Shown: positions 51,150 to 59,612, numbered from the stretch's first letter. The stretch is 64,000 bases of DNA from GCA-2746795 sp964643965 (GCA_964643965.1 CAZXVH010000009.1:25033-89032); one strand, 5' to 3'. The notes: generated by a model not told the origin, from the sequence alone. Program-made: numbers and translations.

Positions 51150-52295
51150 ATGAATCTACACGAGTATCAGGCCAAGCGATTATTCGCCAAACACGATGTG
51201 CCCATTCCCCGGGGCGAGGTGGCCATGTCACCCTCCGAGGTGCGAGAGATCGCCCGGGAATTGGGCGGCAAAGTGGTGGTAAAAGCCCAGGTGTTAACCG
51301 GTGGTCGGGGCAAGGCCGGTGGTATTAAACTGGCTAATACGCCGGATGAGGCGCAGAAGTTCGCCGGTCATATTTTAGGCATGGACATCAAAGGTTTCCG
51401 GGTGCGGCGGGTGCTGATCGACCAGCAAGCGCCGGGCATTGACCAGGAAATTTACCTGGCCGTTCTTATTGACCGGGGTCGGCGCTTGCCCATGATCATG
51501 GCTTCTGCCGCTGGCGGCATGGACATTGAGGAAGTAGCTGAAAAGACGCCGGAGAAAATCGTCACGGCCCATGTTGATCCCACTTTAGGGGTGCGCAGCT
51601 TCCAATCGACTTACATTGCTTCTCAGATTGATCTGCCGCGAGAATTGTGGCGTGATTTTCACAAAATCGTGGCGGGATTGTATGAATGTTTTAAGAGTAA
51701 CGACGCCTCCTTGTGTGAAATCAATCCCCTGGTGATCACTGGGGAAGGCAAGCTGTTGGCGGTGGATGGCAAAATGTCTATTGATGACAACGCCCTGTCG
51801 CGGCAGCCAAAATTGGCGGAGATGCGAGATTTAAGCGAGGAACCGATTTCAGAGCGTGAAGCGCGGCTGGCCGGCATCAACTTCATCCAATTAGATGGCA
51901 ATATTGGCTGCATGGTCAATGGGGCCGGGCTGGCCATGACTACTATGGACATTATCAAGCTCTTTGGCGGCGAACCGGCCAATTTTCTGGATATTGGCGG
52001 TGGGGCCAAAGCCGAGCAGGTGGCAACGGCCATTCGCCTGATCTTGTCTGATGAAAAGGTGGAGGCTATCCTCATCAACATTTTTGGCGGCATCACCCGC
52101 GGTGATGAGGTGGCCAAAGGCATTGTGCTGGCGTTGGCTGAGGTGCAGACGGATATTCCCATGGTGGTGCGTCTGGCCGGCACCAATGCTCGAGAAGGAA
52201 TGGCGATATTGGCTGATGCAGAGATGGAAACGGCCGTTACCCTGTCTGATGCGGCGCGGAAAGCGGTGGCCGCCGTGGGAGGAGCAAACTCATGA
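51150..52295 (+). CDS. sucC: Succinyl-CoA ligase (ADP/GDP-forming) subunit beta
   Basis: 381 residues. It forms the ATP-grasp half of the enzyme that makes ATP or GTP from succinyl-CoA in the citric acid cycle. The start MNLHEYQAKRLFAKHDVPIPRG, the ATP-grasp loop VLTGGRGKAGGIKLA, NPLVITGEGKLLAVDGK, and the CoA-domain NGAGLAMTTMDIIKLFGGEPANFLD are all characteristic. AAAGGAG precedes the ATG. The last bases overlap sucD in an ATGA junction. A terminator-like hairpin in its leader suggests transcription may be gated. Confidence 0.97.
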   Translation: MNLHEYQAKRLFAKHDVPIPRGEVAMSPSEVREIARELGGKVVVKAQVLTGGRGKAGGIKLANTPDEAQKFAGHILGMDIKGFRVRRVLIDQQAPGIDQEIYLAVLIDRGRRLPMIMASAAGGMDIEEVAEKTPEKIVTAHVDPTLGVRSFQSTYIASQIDLPRELWRDFHKIVAGLYECFKSNDASLCEINPLVITGEGKLLAVDGKMSIDDNALSRQPKLAEMRDLSEEPISEREARLAGINFIQLDGNIGCMVNGAGLAMTTMDIIKLFGGEPANFLDIGGGAKAEQVATAIRLILSDEKVEAILINIFGGITRGDEVAKGIVLALAEVQTDIPMVVRLAGTNAREGMAILADAEMETAVTLSDAARKAVAAVGGANS

Positions 52296-53167
52296 GTATT
52301 CTTGTTGATAGAAATACCCGCGTACTGATTCAAGGCATTACCGGCCGGGAAGGTAGTTTCCATACTGAACAGATGGTGGCTTACAGCACCAATGTGGTGG
52401 CCGGTGTGACGCCCGGCAAAGGGGGCCAATGGTTTGAAACGGGTTCCCAGCAGATCCCTATTTTTGATTCGGTGAAAACGGCCGTTCAAGCCACCGGGGC
52501 CAATGCCTCTGTCATTTTTGTACCGGCCCGCTTTGCCGTAGACGCCATCTACGAAGCGGCCGACGCTGAGCTGCCCCTGGTAGTTTGCCTGACGGAGTAC
52601 ATACCGGTGCTGGATATGATTGCCGTGCGCTACACCCTGGATAGAACCACAACTCGACTCTTAGGTCCCAACTGTCCCGGCCTGATTACTCCAGGCCAGG
52701 CAAAATTGGGCATTATTCCCGGCAACATCGTTAAACCAGGCAGTGTGGGCGTGGTCTCTAAAAGTGGGACGCTGACCTATGAAGTGGTTTACGCCCTTTC
52801 TGCGCGTGGCCTGGGACAATCTACCTGTGTGGGCATTGGCGGCGACCCCATTCAAGGCACTGACTTCATCGATGTGCTGCGCCTGTTTGAAGATGATCCA
52901 GAAACGGAGCAGGTGGTGATGATTGGTGAAATTGGCGGCAATGCGGAAGAAAAAGCGGCCGCTTTCATTGCCCAACATATGAGCAAGCGCGTCACCGCCT
53001 TCATCGCCGGCCGTACTGCGCCGCCCGGCCGCCGAATGGGTCATGCCGGGGCCATTGTGGAAGGTAAAAGCGGCACAGCTGAGTCGAAGATAAAGGCGTT
53101 AAACGATGCCGGCGTCCGGGTGGCGGATAATCCGGATAATATTGTTGATTTGGTGATCAGGGGATAG
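52292..53167 (+). CDS. sucD: Succinyl-CoA ligase (ADP-forming) subunit alpha
   Basis: 291 residues, the usual length. The alpha subunit binds CoA and carries the phosphohistidine that passes phosphate to the nucleotide. Visible are VLIQGITGREGSFHTEQM, VTPGKGGQ, the PNCPGLITPGQAKLGI loop, GVVSKSGTLTYEV, GIGGDPIQGTDF, and the active-site His in GRRMGHAGAIVEG. It begins inside the last codon of sucC. Repeat sequence of two kinds follows it. Confidence 0.97.
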   Translation: MSILVDRNTRVLIQGITGREGSFHTEQMVAYSTNVVAGVTPGKGGQWFETGSQQIPIFDSVKTAVQATGANASVIFVPARFAVDAIYEAADAELPLVVCLTEYIPVLDMIAVRYTLDRTTTRLLGPNCPGLITPGQAKLGIIPGNIVKPGSVGVVSKSGTLTYEVVYALSARGLGQSTCVGIGGDPIQGTDFIDVLRLFEDDPETEQVVMIGEIGGNAEEKAAAFIAQHMSKRVTAFIAGRTAPPGRRMGHAGAIVEGKSGTAESKIKALNDAGVRVADNPDNIVDLVIRG

Positions 53168-53169
53168 GG

Positions 53170-53195
53170 GACAGTGAACAGTGGACAGTGAACGG
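53170..53195 (+). repeat. CAGTGAACAGTG-type microrepeat after sucD
   Basis: ACAGTGAACAGTGGACAGTG follows the stop codon within a few bases, in the same orientation as the copy after the oxoamine synthase gene. Confidence 0.7.
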
Positions 53196-53301
53196 TGAAT
53201 GGTAAGCGGTGAACGCTGGTGGTTACTTGTCTTATCAGGCGTGAAACGTGGATAACTTCATGTTTCACGCTTTATTTTGTGGTAATGTTACCTACGTCAC
53301 C

Positions 53302-53360
53302 CGCCGCCGGTCACTAAGCTCGTCGAAGCGCTACCGGTCGCTAAGCTCGTCGAAGCGCCA
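53302..53360 (-). repeat. Two inverted copies of the radA-distal 27-bp repeat
   Basis: CACTAAGCTCGTCGAAGCGC and its neighbour CGCTAAGCTCGTCGAAGCGC are reverse complements of the units at 44525-44632. They sit in the gap before a membrane protein gene, nearly 9 kb away. Confidence 0.8.
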
Positions 53361-53381
53361 CCTGCCACCTCAAATCCAAAC

Positions 53382-55730
53382 ATGTTTACGATGAGAAGCC
53401 AGTTACAACGAGTTTTCAACCAGTTCGACCGCGGTTTTTTGATGGTGGGCGTTTTGTGTCTGTTGGCGCTGTGGCCGTTTATCAGCCGTCCCGGGCTGCC
53501 CCAGGAAACGGATGCGGAACTGCATATATTCCGATTGGCGGAATTAAGTTCGCTGGTGGCGGCGGGGGAATGGTTTCCCCGGTGGGCGCCCAATTTCTAT
53601 CATGGCTACGGCTATCCCATTTTTAACTATTATGCGCCGTTTTCCTATTATGTGGGGCTGCCGGTGGAGATGCTGCCCTGGTTTGATGCGGTCACGGCCG
53701 TTAAATTTGTGTTTATGCTCGGGCTGTGCCTGGGGGCGGTGGGCGTCTATGGCTTTGTGCGCGATCATTGGGGCCGGCCGGCCGGTTATGTGGCTACGGC
53801 CGTTTTCCTCTATGCGCCGTATGTGGTTTATATTGATCCTCATGCCCGCGGGGTGTTGGCTGAGTCTTGGGCCGTTGGCCTCTTTCCCTTTGCCTTGTGG
53901 CTGGTGGACAAACTGCTCAGACGACCGACTGCCTGGCGCTGGGGAACGGCCGTTGTTGCCGCCTCCGGATTGTTATTAAGCCATAATTTATTAGGCCCCC
54001 TGTTTTTTGCCCTGCTGTTGGCCTGGATGATCTGGGCCTGGCTGGGGCGGCGATTTGGGCAAGGCGATATTTCTCATAAACAATTGGCCCTGGCTTTTGG
54101 CGGGCTGGCGCTGGCCGTGGGCCTCGCTGCTTTTTTCTGGCTGCCCGTCTTTTTGGAACGGGATGCGGTGAACCTGACGTCACTCATTGGGCAAGACAAT
54201 AATTATGATTTTCATACCCATTTTCTGACCTGGCGAGAACTGCTTTCGCCGTCTAAGCTGCTGGATTGGGGCGCTACGGAACCTGCTTTTACTTTTAACG
54301 TGGGGCTGTGGCAGTGGCTTTTGGCCGGGGTGGGGGTGGTGGTCTTGGCCTGGGGCAAAGTGGGGGGACGCTTTCAGGCGGCGTTTTTTGCTCTGGCGGC
54401 GGCCGTTTTGCTCTTTTTGCTGCTGCCCTGGTCTACGGTGATATGGGAGACCGTGCCTTTTCTCCCTTATTTTCAATTTCCCTGGCGGCTGTTGGGAGCG
54501 TTAGCCCCCATGCTGGCCGTGTTGGCCGGGGTGGCGGTTTCTGCCTGGTCGCCGGGGAGCGAGGTGAGGATGAAATGGGCTGGTTGGTTAACGGCCGTTT
54601 GTGTGGCGCTGCCCCTGATTTTTGCCATGCCCTTGAGCCAGCCTGCCCCCTGGCCTGAATTTGGCGAAGTCAACGTGCTGCGTATGAGCCTCATCGAAAA
54701 TACAGGCCGCTGGTTGGGTACTACCTCCACCGCCGACTATGTGCCAGCCACCGTCGATATGATTCCGAATCGGGAGCCTGCGGTGGTGGGGGCCTTTGGC
54801 GAAGGCCGTGAACCGGATCGAGTGAACCGGGCCGTACTGCCGGCGGGAACCACCGTGACGACGGAACAGATTTCGCCGCTGCATACCCGTTATCATATTT
54901 CTGGCGCGGAAGATTTTTTGCTGCGTTTGTTTTTGTTTCAATTTCCCGGCTGGCGGGCGCAGGTCGATGGCGCGACGGTTGAGACAGAATTGGGACGCCC
55001 TGAGGGTTTTATTGTGGTTCCTGTGCCGGCCGGCGAGCATGTGGTGGATGTGGCCTTTGGTTCCACGCCGCCGCGAACTTGGGGCACGGCCGTTTCCTGG
55101 TTGTCGCTGGCCTTGCTGCTGGCGGTGGCCGTTTATCTGTGGCGGCAGCCGTCTTATGAGCCGGTGTTGAACAAACCGACGCGCTTGTTTGTTTTTGATA
55201 AGGTGGTGTTGGGGTTGGTAGCGGGGATAACGGCCGTTTTCATTCTCATCATCGCCCCCTCTGGCTGGCTGCGCTTTGAATCGTCTGGGCTGGCGGCGGA
55301 GTCGGCGCAGACGGCCGTGTTTGCTGATTTTGGCGAACAAATTGCCCTCATTGGCTATGACGCCCCCACGCAGCCGGTGCAGGCGGGGGAGACGGTGGCG
55401 GTGACCTTGTATTGGCAGGCGCAACGGCCGTTAGACATTAACTACCAGGTCTTTATGCACATCTTGCGCCCGGATGGCAGCCTCATCCAGCCCCAATCGG
55501 ATAAGATTAATCCGGGTGATTTTCCCACCCGGCGCTGGCCCACCGATAAATTTGTGCGCGACGTGCATACCTTTGTCCTGCCGCCTGATTTTCCGCCCGG
55601 CGTGTATACCCTCTCCACCGGGCTGTGGGTACAATCAGAAGGTTGGCGGCTGCCGCTGCTGGATGAGAATGGGGCGCAAATAGGCGACAGTTTTCCGGTG
55701 ATAACATTAGTGGTGGAGTCAAGCAGATGA
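53382..55730 (+). CDS. Polytopic membrane protein with 6-pyruvoyl-tetrahydropterin synthase-related domain
   Basis: 782 residues. About twelve hydrophobic helices begin at residue 20. The N-terminal loop (LPQETDAELHIFRLAELSSL, RWAPNFYHGYGYPIFNYYAP) and DPHARGVLAESWAV are the marks of the PTPS-related membrane family (PF10131), which has a GT-C glycosyltransferase-like fold. The region from about 460 to 570 forms an extracytoplasmic beta domain (TRYHISGAEDFLLRLF). After two more helices a C-terminal domain resembles an arabinosyl/sugar-binding module (AGETVAVTLYWQAQRP, FMHILRPDG). A glycan-assembly role is likely; substrate unknown. Two ATGs are possible; no ribosome binding site. Confidence 0.8.
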   Translation: MFTMRSQLQRVFNQFDRGFLMVGVLCLLALWPFISRPGLPQETDAELHIFRLAELSSLVAAGEWFPRWAPNFYHGYGYPIFNYYAPFSYYVGLPVEMLPWFDAVTAVKFVFMLGLCLGAVGVYGFVRDHWGRPAGYVATAVFLYAPYVVYIDPHARGVLAESWAVGLFPFALWLVDKLLRRPTAWRWGTAVVAASGLLLSHNLLGPLFFALLLAWMIWAWLGRRFGQGDISHKQLALAFGGLALAVGLAAFFWLPVFLERDAVNLTSLIGQDNNYDFHTHFLTWRELLSPSKLLDWGATEPAFTFNVGLWQWLLAGVGVVVLAWGKVGGRFQAAFFALAAAVLLFLLLPWSTVIWETVPFLPYFQFPWRLLGALAPMLAVLAGVAVSAWSPGSEVRMKWAGWLTAVCVALPLIFAMPLSQPAPWPEFGEVNVLRMSLIENTGRWLGTTSTADYVPATVDMIPNREPAVVGAFGEGREPDRVNRAVLPAGTTVTTEQISPLHTRYHISGAEDFLLRLFLFQFPGWRAQVDGATVETELGRPEGFIVVPVPAGEHVVDVAFGSTPPRTWGTAVSWLSLALLLAVAVYLWRQPSYEPVLNKPTRLFVFDKVVLGLVAGITAVFILIIAPSGWLRFESSGLAAESAQTAVFADFGEQIALIGYDAPTQPVQAGETVAVTLYWQAQRPLDINYQVFMHILRPDGSLIQPQSDKINPGDFPTRRWPTDKFVRDVHTFVLPPDFPPGVYTLSTGLWVQSEGWRLPLLDENGAQIGDSFPVITLVVESSR

Positions 55731-56290
55731 TGCGTGTGATAAGCGGGTCGGCCAAGGGTCGCCGGTTAAAGAAAGTGCCCGGAGACAGCACCCGGCCCAT
55801 CATGGATCGGGTCAAGGAAAACTTGTTTAACCTGTTGGGCGATGAGGTGGGGGGCGCTGCCTGGCTCGACTTGTTTGCCGGCACAGGGCAGGTGGGCATT
55901 GAAGCGTTGAGCCGGGGGGCGGCTTCGGTGGTTTTTGTGGACAAGATGCGTCCGGCCATCCAGACGATTCAGGCGAATTTGGCGGAAACGCGCTTGCAAG
56001 ACGGGGCAGAGGTGGTGCAGGCGGATGCGTTTACCTATTTGAGGCGCGGCGACTTTGCCCCGTTTGATCTCATCTATGTAGCGCCGCCCCAGTACAAACG
56101 GTTATGGTTGGCTGTGATGCAGGTGGTGGCGGAACGGCCGCTACATTATCTCCAGCCCGACGGTCAAATTGTGGTGCAAATCGACCCCAAAGAGTATGAA
56201 GAGATCGCCTTTGCCAACCTCTCTCTTTACAAAGAACGCACCTACGGCAATACCCGGCTCCTCTTTTACGAGCTGATAACTCCAGAATGA
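55727..56290 (+). CDS. rsmD: 16S rRNA (guanine966-N2)-methyltransferase
   Basis: 187 residues. RsmD methylates G966 in the head of 16S rRNA with S-adenosylmethionine. The start RVISGSAKGRRLKKVPG, the TRPIMDRVKENLFNLL segment, motif I in WLDLFAGTGQVGIEALSRGA and VVFVDK are as expected. Motif IV, normally DPPY or DPPF, reads VAPPQYK. The Asp that contacts the target amino group is thus replaced by Ala. The variant may be lineage-typical, since the rest of the protein is intact. The ATGA overlap with the upstream membrane protein gene suggests translational coupling of two functionally unrelated genes. Confidence 0.9.
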   Translation: MMRVISGSAKGRRLKKVPGDSTRPIMDRVKENLFNLLGDEVGGAAWLDLFAGTGQVGIEALSRGAASVVFVDKMRPAIQTIQANLAETRLQDGAEVVQADAFTYLRRGDFAPFDLIYVAPPQYKRLWLAVMQVVAERPLHYLQPDGQIVVQIDPKEYEEIAFANLSLYKERTYGNTRLLFYELITPE

Positions 56291-56342
56291 GTACAACGAC
56301 TTAAACTGAATACCGAATTTCCCCTTGCTGTGCCCTTCTCCA

Positions 56343-56377
56343 TTCCGCAATTCGCAATCCGCGATCCGCAATCCGCA
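56343..56377 (+). repeat. Tandem CCGCAATTCG/CCGCAATCCG units
   Basis: Four units of about 8-10 bp (variants of GCAATCCGC) fill the end of the 87-bp convergent gap after rsmD. They are a short low-complexity microrepeat of unknown role. Confidence 0.6.
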
Positions 56378-57184
56378 TCACCTCGGATTATCCAACGTCA
56401 CCTGAATCACACAATGCCCGGTGATAAAGCCATTGCGGTCAATGGTCGTCAGGCGGATAAGATAAGGACCGTTGCCCCATTCGCTTAAATTGACATTGCC
56501 CATAAAGTTGTCACGGATAGGCTGGTTAAAATCACGCCCTAACAGCGAAGCCCAAGAGCCGTTTGTTTCCGGGCCGTTGGCTTCCAGGCGATAAGCGGCA
56601 AAATTGGGGGTATCGGCCGTGCCCGTAAAGTTGATCACGCCGCCTACCGCAGAGCCGTTGGCCGGTTCGCTGATGTTTAAATCGACGGTGCAGTTGACAA
56701 AGGGCGTGGGCGTGGGGCCGCCGGGGGTGAGCGTGGGCGGAACAGGCGTGAGATTGGTGACGGGTTGGTCGTCGTTTCCCACCTGGTTATTAATTGCATC
56801 AGAGGCCAGGGTGATGGTGGCAGCCAGCTCTGGGGTGGGTTCTGGTGGGCGGATGGCGGCCGTGCCCAAGGGGGTGGGTGAAGCCAGGGGGGTGGCGAAA
56901 ATGTTGGGTGTCGGCGTGGGCGGTTTTAAGAGAGAAGCGGGCAGGGTGGGGGCGATGGTGTTGTTGACATAAAAAACAGCGACCAGGATACCACTGAAAA
57001 TCAGCAAAAAGAAAACGGCCGTTCCCCGCATCCGTCTTCCTTTTTCTCGTTCCAGCCCAAACATAGCCCGTTGTAATATTTTCTGAGATTGCAGAAATTG
57101 GCTGGCATACCACACAATCCCCAGTACAGACAAAATATAAATCCAGACATCGTTGCGCAGAATAAAAACATATACCTGTTCCAT
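56378..57184 (-). CDS. Membrane-anchored extracellular protein with Ig-like C-terminal domain
   Basis: 268 residues. Two hydrophobic helices near the N-terminus (about 10-26 and 53-73) flank a basic cytoplasmic stretch. A Pro/Thr-rich stalk of about 85 residues (TPTPNIFATPLASPTP) follows. The C-terminal 100 residues form an Ig-like beta sandwich (NISEPANGSAVGGVINFTGTA, YLIRLTTIDRNGFITGHCVI) with two cysteines, in FVNCTVDL and GHCVIQ, that could pair. No known family. It is convergent with rsmD, and its own start lies 150 bp downstream of a terminator. Confidence 0.65.
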   Translation of the reverse strand: MEQVYVFILRNDVWIYILSVLGIVWYASQFLQSQKILQRAMFGLEREKGRRMRGTAVFFLLIFSGILVAVFYVNNTIAPTLPASLLKPPTPTPNIFATPLASPTPLGTAAIRPPEPTPELAATITLASDAINNQVGNDDQPVTNLTPVPPTLTPGGPTPTPFVNCTVDLNISEPANGSAVGGVINFTGTADTPNFAAYRLEANGPETNGSWASLLGRDFNQPIRDNFMGNVNLSEWGNGPYLIRLTTIDRNGFITGHCVIQVTLDNPR

Positions 57185-57271
57185 AGCGCCTGATTTTATC
57201 TAGCTTTAGCGAAATGCGCCGCTTTGCTTACTTTTGGCGCAGGCTTGGTTTCCCCGTCAAAGGGGCTGAAC

Positions 57272-57310
57272 AAAAAACGGCGAGCATATCTCTGAAGTAC
57301 ACTCGCCGTT
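57272..57310 (-). terminator. Intrinsic terminator of the xerD-PNP unit
   Basis: On the minus strand AACGGCGAG and CTCGCCGTT flank a 17-base loop and are followed by TTTTT, about 30 bp after the PNP stop. Confidence 0.8.
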
Positions 57311-57337
57311 GTTGCCTCGTTTGTAATGAAAGATGGG

Positions 57338-58180
57338 TTACAGGTGGGGGAGAAGGCCGTGGAGCAGCCGGGTGAGCCGGGGGACAATAATTTTGCCCGT
57401 TTCCAGCACTTCCTCATGGCTGACTTCTGAGTCGGATTCCGGCTCAAAAATGGCTTTATTGGTGATTGATGAAATGCCCAGCACACGCATCCCGGCGTGA
57501 GCCGCCACGATCACAGTGGGCGCCGTAGACATGCCTACGGCGTCGGCTCCGACTATATGCAAAAAACGGAGTTCGGCTGGCGTCTCAAAGCTGGGGCCGG
57601 CCACATAAGCGTACACGCCTTCATGTAGCTCGATGTTGAGGGAGACGGCCGTTTTCTTGGCCAGTTCTCTTAAAGCCGGGGTATAAGCGTGGGTCACATC
57701 CGGGAAGCGGGGGCCAACTGCATCATCATTGGGGCCGCGCAGCGGATTCTCGCCGGCAATGCCCACAAAATTGAGATGATCTTTGATCAGCATCAAATCT
57801 CCGGCTGAATAAGCGCGGTTGATGCCACCAGCGGCATTGGTCAGAATTACGGTGTGAATGCCCAGCGCCCGCATCACCCGCACCGGCACGGTTACTTGCG
57901 CCGGGGAGTAGCCTTCATAGAAATGGGAGCGGCCTTGCTGCACCAGCACCGTTTTGCCTTCAAGCTGACCGATGACTAAACGGCCGGTGTGTCCCTGCAC
58001 GGTGGAAACAGGCCAATGGGGGATATCCTCGTAAGAGATACTGTCTGGCGCTTCGATTTCATCGGCCAAATCGCTTAAACCAGAACCCAGAACCAGGCCA
58101 ATGGTGGGTTGATATCGTGTTAATTTACGAACGGCCGTTGCCGCTTCTTCAATGTAAGCCGAGGGGATAAATTCAGTCAT
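57338..58180 (-). CDS. Purine-nucleoside phosphorylase (trimeric, high-molecular-mass II type)
   Basis: 280 residues. It splits purine nucleosides to free base and ribose 1-phosphate, feeding salvage enzymes such as Xpt and GuaA encoded in the same window. The trimeric PNP marks are present: GLVLGSGLSDLADEI, VQGHTGRLVIG, TNAAGGINRAYSAGDLMLI, the purine-binding GPSFETPAELRFL and the VGMSTAPTVIVAAHAGMRV segment. The ATG begins three bases after the xerD stop without a ribosome binding site, so it relies on coupling to the recombinase gene. Confidence 0.95.
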   Translation of the reverse strand: MTEFIPSAYIEEAATAVRKLTRYQPTIGLVLGSGLSDLADEIEAPDSISYEDIPHWPVSTVQGHTGRLVIGQLEGKTVLVQQGRSHFYEGYSPAQVTVPVRVMRALGIHTVILTNAAGGINRAYSAGDLMLIKDHLNFVGIAGENPLRGPNDDAVGPRFPDVTHAYTPALRELAKKTAVSLNIELHEGVYAYVAGPSFETPAELRFLHIVGADAVGMSTAPTVIVAAHAGMRVLGISSITNKAIFEPESDSEVSHEEVLETGKIIVPRLTRLLHGLLPHL

Positions 58181-58183
58181 GGT

Positions 58184-59047
58184 TTAAGCCGCTTCTTCTT
58201 CAAGTTGGGTGTAAATTTGAGTGGTGGAGATATTGGCGTGGCCTAAAAGGCGCTGCACTTCCTGCAAATCGGAGCCATCATGCAGCTTGTGGGCGGCAAA
58301 ACTATGGCGCAGCGTATGCGGCGTCACGTCCCCGCTCAAATTTGCTTTCTTGGCATATGCTTTAATAATCAGCCACAACCCTTGTCGCGTCAGTTGTTGG
58401 CCGCGATGGTTCAAAAACAGGGCGTCTTCATCTTTATTCTTGACCAGATATTGACGGCCGTTATCCAAATAATCAACTACTGTTTCCTGAGTATCTTTAT
58501 CCAGCGGCAGCACACGGACTTGCCCATCTTTACCATGACAAAGCAGCACATTATTCGACAGATCCACATCTTCAATGCGCAGCGACACCACTTCAGTCAC
58601 GCGCATCCCAGTGCTGTATAGCATCGTCAGCAGCGCTGCATCTCGTAAATGCTTGGGCGACCGCTTCTGACGGGGCGCCTCCAGTAGCTTGTCAATGTCA
58701 GCTTCTGTCAACGTTTGCGGCAACCGTTTTTTTACTTTGGGGGAATCGACATTGGTGGTGGGATTCTCTTCAATGATGCCGCGAGCAAATAGAAAGTTAA
58801 AAAACGACTTGACGGCGGCGACTTTGCGGGCCACTGAAGAAGAAGCATAGGCTTGCTCTTTCATGTGATCCACATAAGCATCCACAATATCAGGCGTCAC
58901 ATCAGCCCAATCTGAAACGTCAAACGCATTAGCCTCTAGGAAACTCAAGAATTGGCCCAAATCGTTTTTATATGCAGCTATGGTATTGTTGGAATATTTG
59001 TATTCTTGTTGCAGAAAATCGAGAAAGGCGAGTAATTGTTCATTCAT
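58184..59047 (-). CDS. xerD: Tyrosine recombinase XerD-like
   Basis: 287 residues, standard for XerC/XerD. The N-terminal SAM-like core-binding domain (YKYSNNTIAAYKNDLGQFL) is followed by the catalytic domain with Arg in STGMRVTEVVSLR, Lys in the GKDGQVRVLP hairpin, HTLRHSFA, LGHANISTT and the nucleophile Tyr in QIYTQLEEE. All five catalytic positions are intact. It resolves chromosome dimers at dif or acts as a phage-type integrase; its chromosomal partner gene, PNP, and plain neighbourhood favour the first. AGAGGAG lies about 12 bp before the ATG. Confidence 0.92.
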   Translation of the reverse strand: MNEQLLAFLDFLQQEYKYSNNTIAAYKNDLGQFLSFLEANAFDVSDWADVTPDIVDAYVDHMKEQAYASSSVARKVAAVKSFFNFLFARGIIEENPTTNVDSPKVKKRLPQTLTEADIDKLLEAPRQKRSPKHLRDAALLTMLYSTGMRVTEVVSLRIEDVDLSNNVLLCHGKDGQVRVLPLDKDTQETVVDYLDNGRQYLVKNKDEDALFLNHRGQQLTRQGLWLIIKAYAKKANLSGDVTPHTLRHSFAAHKLHDGSDLQEVQRLLGHANISTTQIYTQLEEEAA

Positions 59048-59070
59048 CGCCAGCCACTCCTCTTAAGTTC

Positions 59071-59099
59071 CAGATCGATCTGTATTGCGTATAGCAATA
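59071..59099 (-). promoter_or_regulatory. Two palindromes upstream of xerD
   Basis: CAGATCGATCTG is a perfect 12-bp palindrome and is followed at once by the inverted repeat TATTGC-GTATA-GCAATA. On the minus strand the second contains TGCTATAC, a possible extended -10. Together they could form an operator over the xerD promoter. Confidence 0.4.
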
Positions 59100-59451
59100 A
59101 ATAGTAAACATAAAAGAATATTTCTTAGATCGAAACGTACACGATAAAATGCGAGATATGCCCAAAAACAATGACAGTCTCAAACTCCTGGGTCTTAAAC
59201 AAGTGTTGGCGGCTTGATTATTGTTAACGGATTATGTCATATAATCCTGGGTTCATTATAACATTACTTTTCATAAGATCAATACAAATCAACATAATCT
59301 TTCAGAAATTTCCGAAATCTGCATCTACACGAATTTTCAACTGTGGCGATGTCGAATTGGGCATTTAATGTTCAGTCAACCAACCCTGGCGGAACTCCTG
59401 AAAGCTCATTTTGCCTGATGAAACATTCGTGTAGCGAGTAATAGATAACAC
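59100..59451. other. AT-rich intergenic region, no gene recognised
   Basis: The sequence is more A/T-rich than its surroundings and holds TATAAT-like boxes at 59240 and near 59257. I see no open frame, tRNA or clear hairpin in it. Confidence 0.5.
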
Positions 59452-59490
59452 AAAAAAAGCGAAGGGTTGACACGATGTCGGCCCTTCGCT
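59452..59490 (-). terminator. Minus-strand terminator with no gene upstream
   Basis: Read on the minus strand, AGCGAAGGG and CCCTTCGCT make a perfect 9-bp stem with a 15-base loop and end in seven T. No open frame precedes it on that strand, so it may end a small RNA transcribed from the 59.5-59.64 kb region. Confidence 0.6.
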
Positions 59491-59535
59491 GTCTGGAAGG
59501 CAGCGCTCTATTCCCCTAAAAAAAGGGCATTAATA

Positions 59536-59563
59536 CAGGGGGAAAACGGCCGTTTTCCCCCTG
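59536..59563. repeat. 28-bp perfect palindrome centred on AACGGCCGTT
   Basis: The decamer is extended without mismatch on both sides by GAAA/TTTC-type and CAGGGG/CCCCTG flanks, giving a 14-base arm on each side. This is the longest perfect palindrome seen in the window and lies just upstream of the Roadblock gene promoter. Confidence 0.9.
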
Positions 59564-59583
59564 ATTTTCCCCAGTGTATTCGT

Positions 59584-59612
59584 TTGACAGCCCACTACAT
59601 GTATGTTATGAT
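59584..59612 (+). promoter_or_regulatory. Near-consensus promoter for the Roadblock gene
   Basis: A perfect TTGACA, a 17-bp spacer and TATGAT, about 60 bp ahead of the ATG. This is the best sigma-70 match of the window. Confidence 0.85.

Noticed and set aside
58184..59047. xerD as integrase of a mobile element
   Set aside because: It is coupled to a housekeeping purine gene, has standard XerD length, and there are no attachment-site repeats, tRNA or phage genes nearby.
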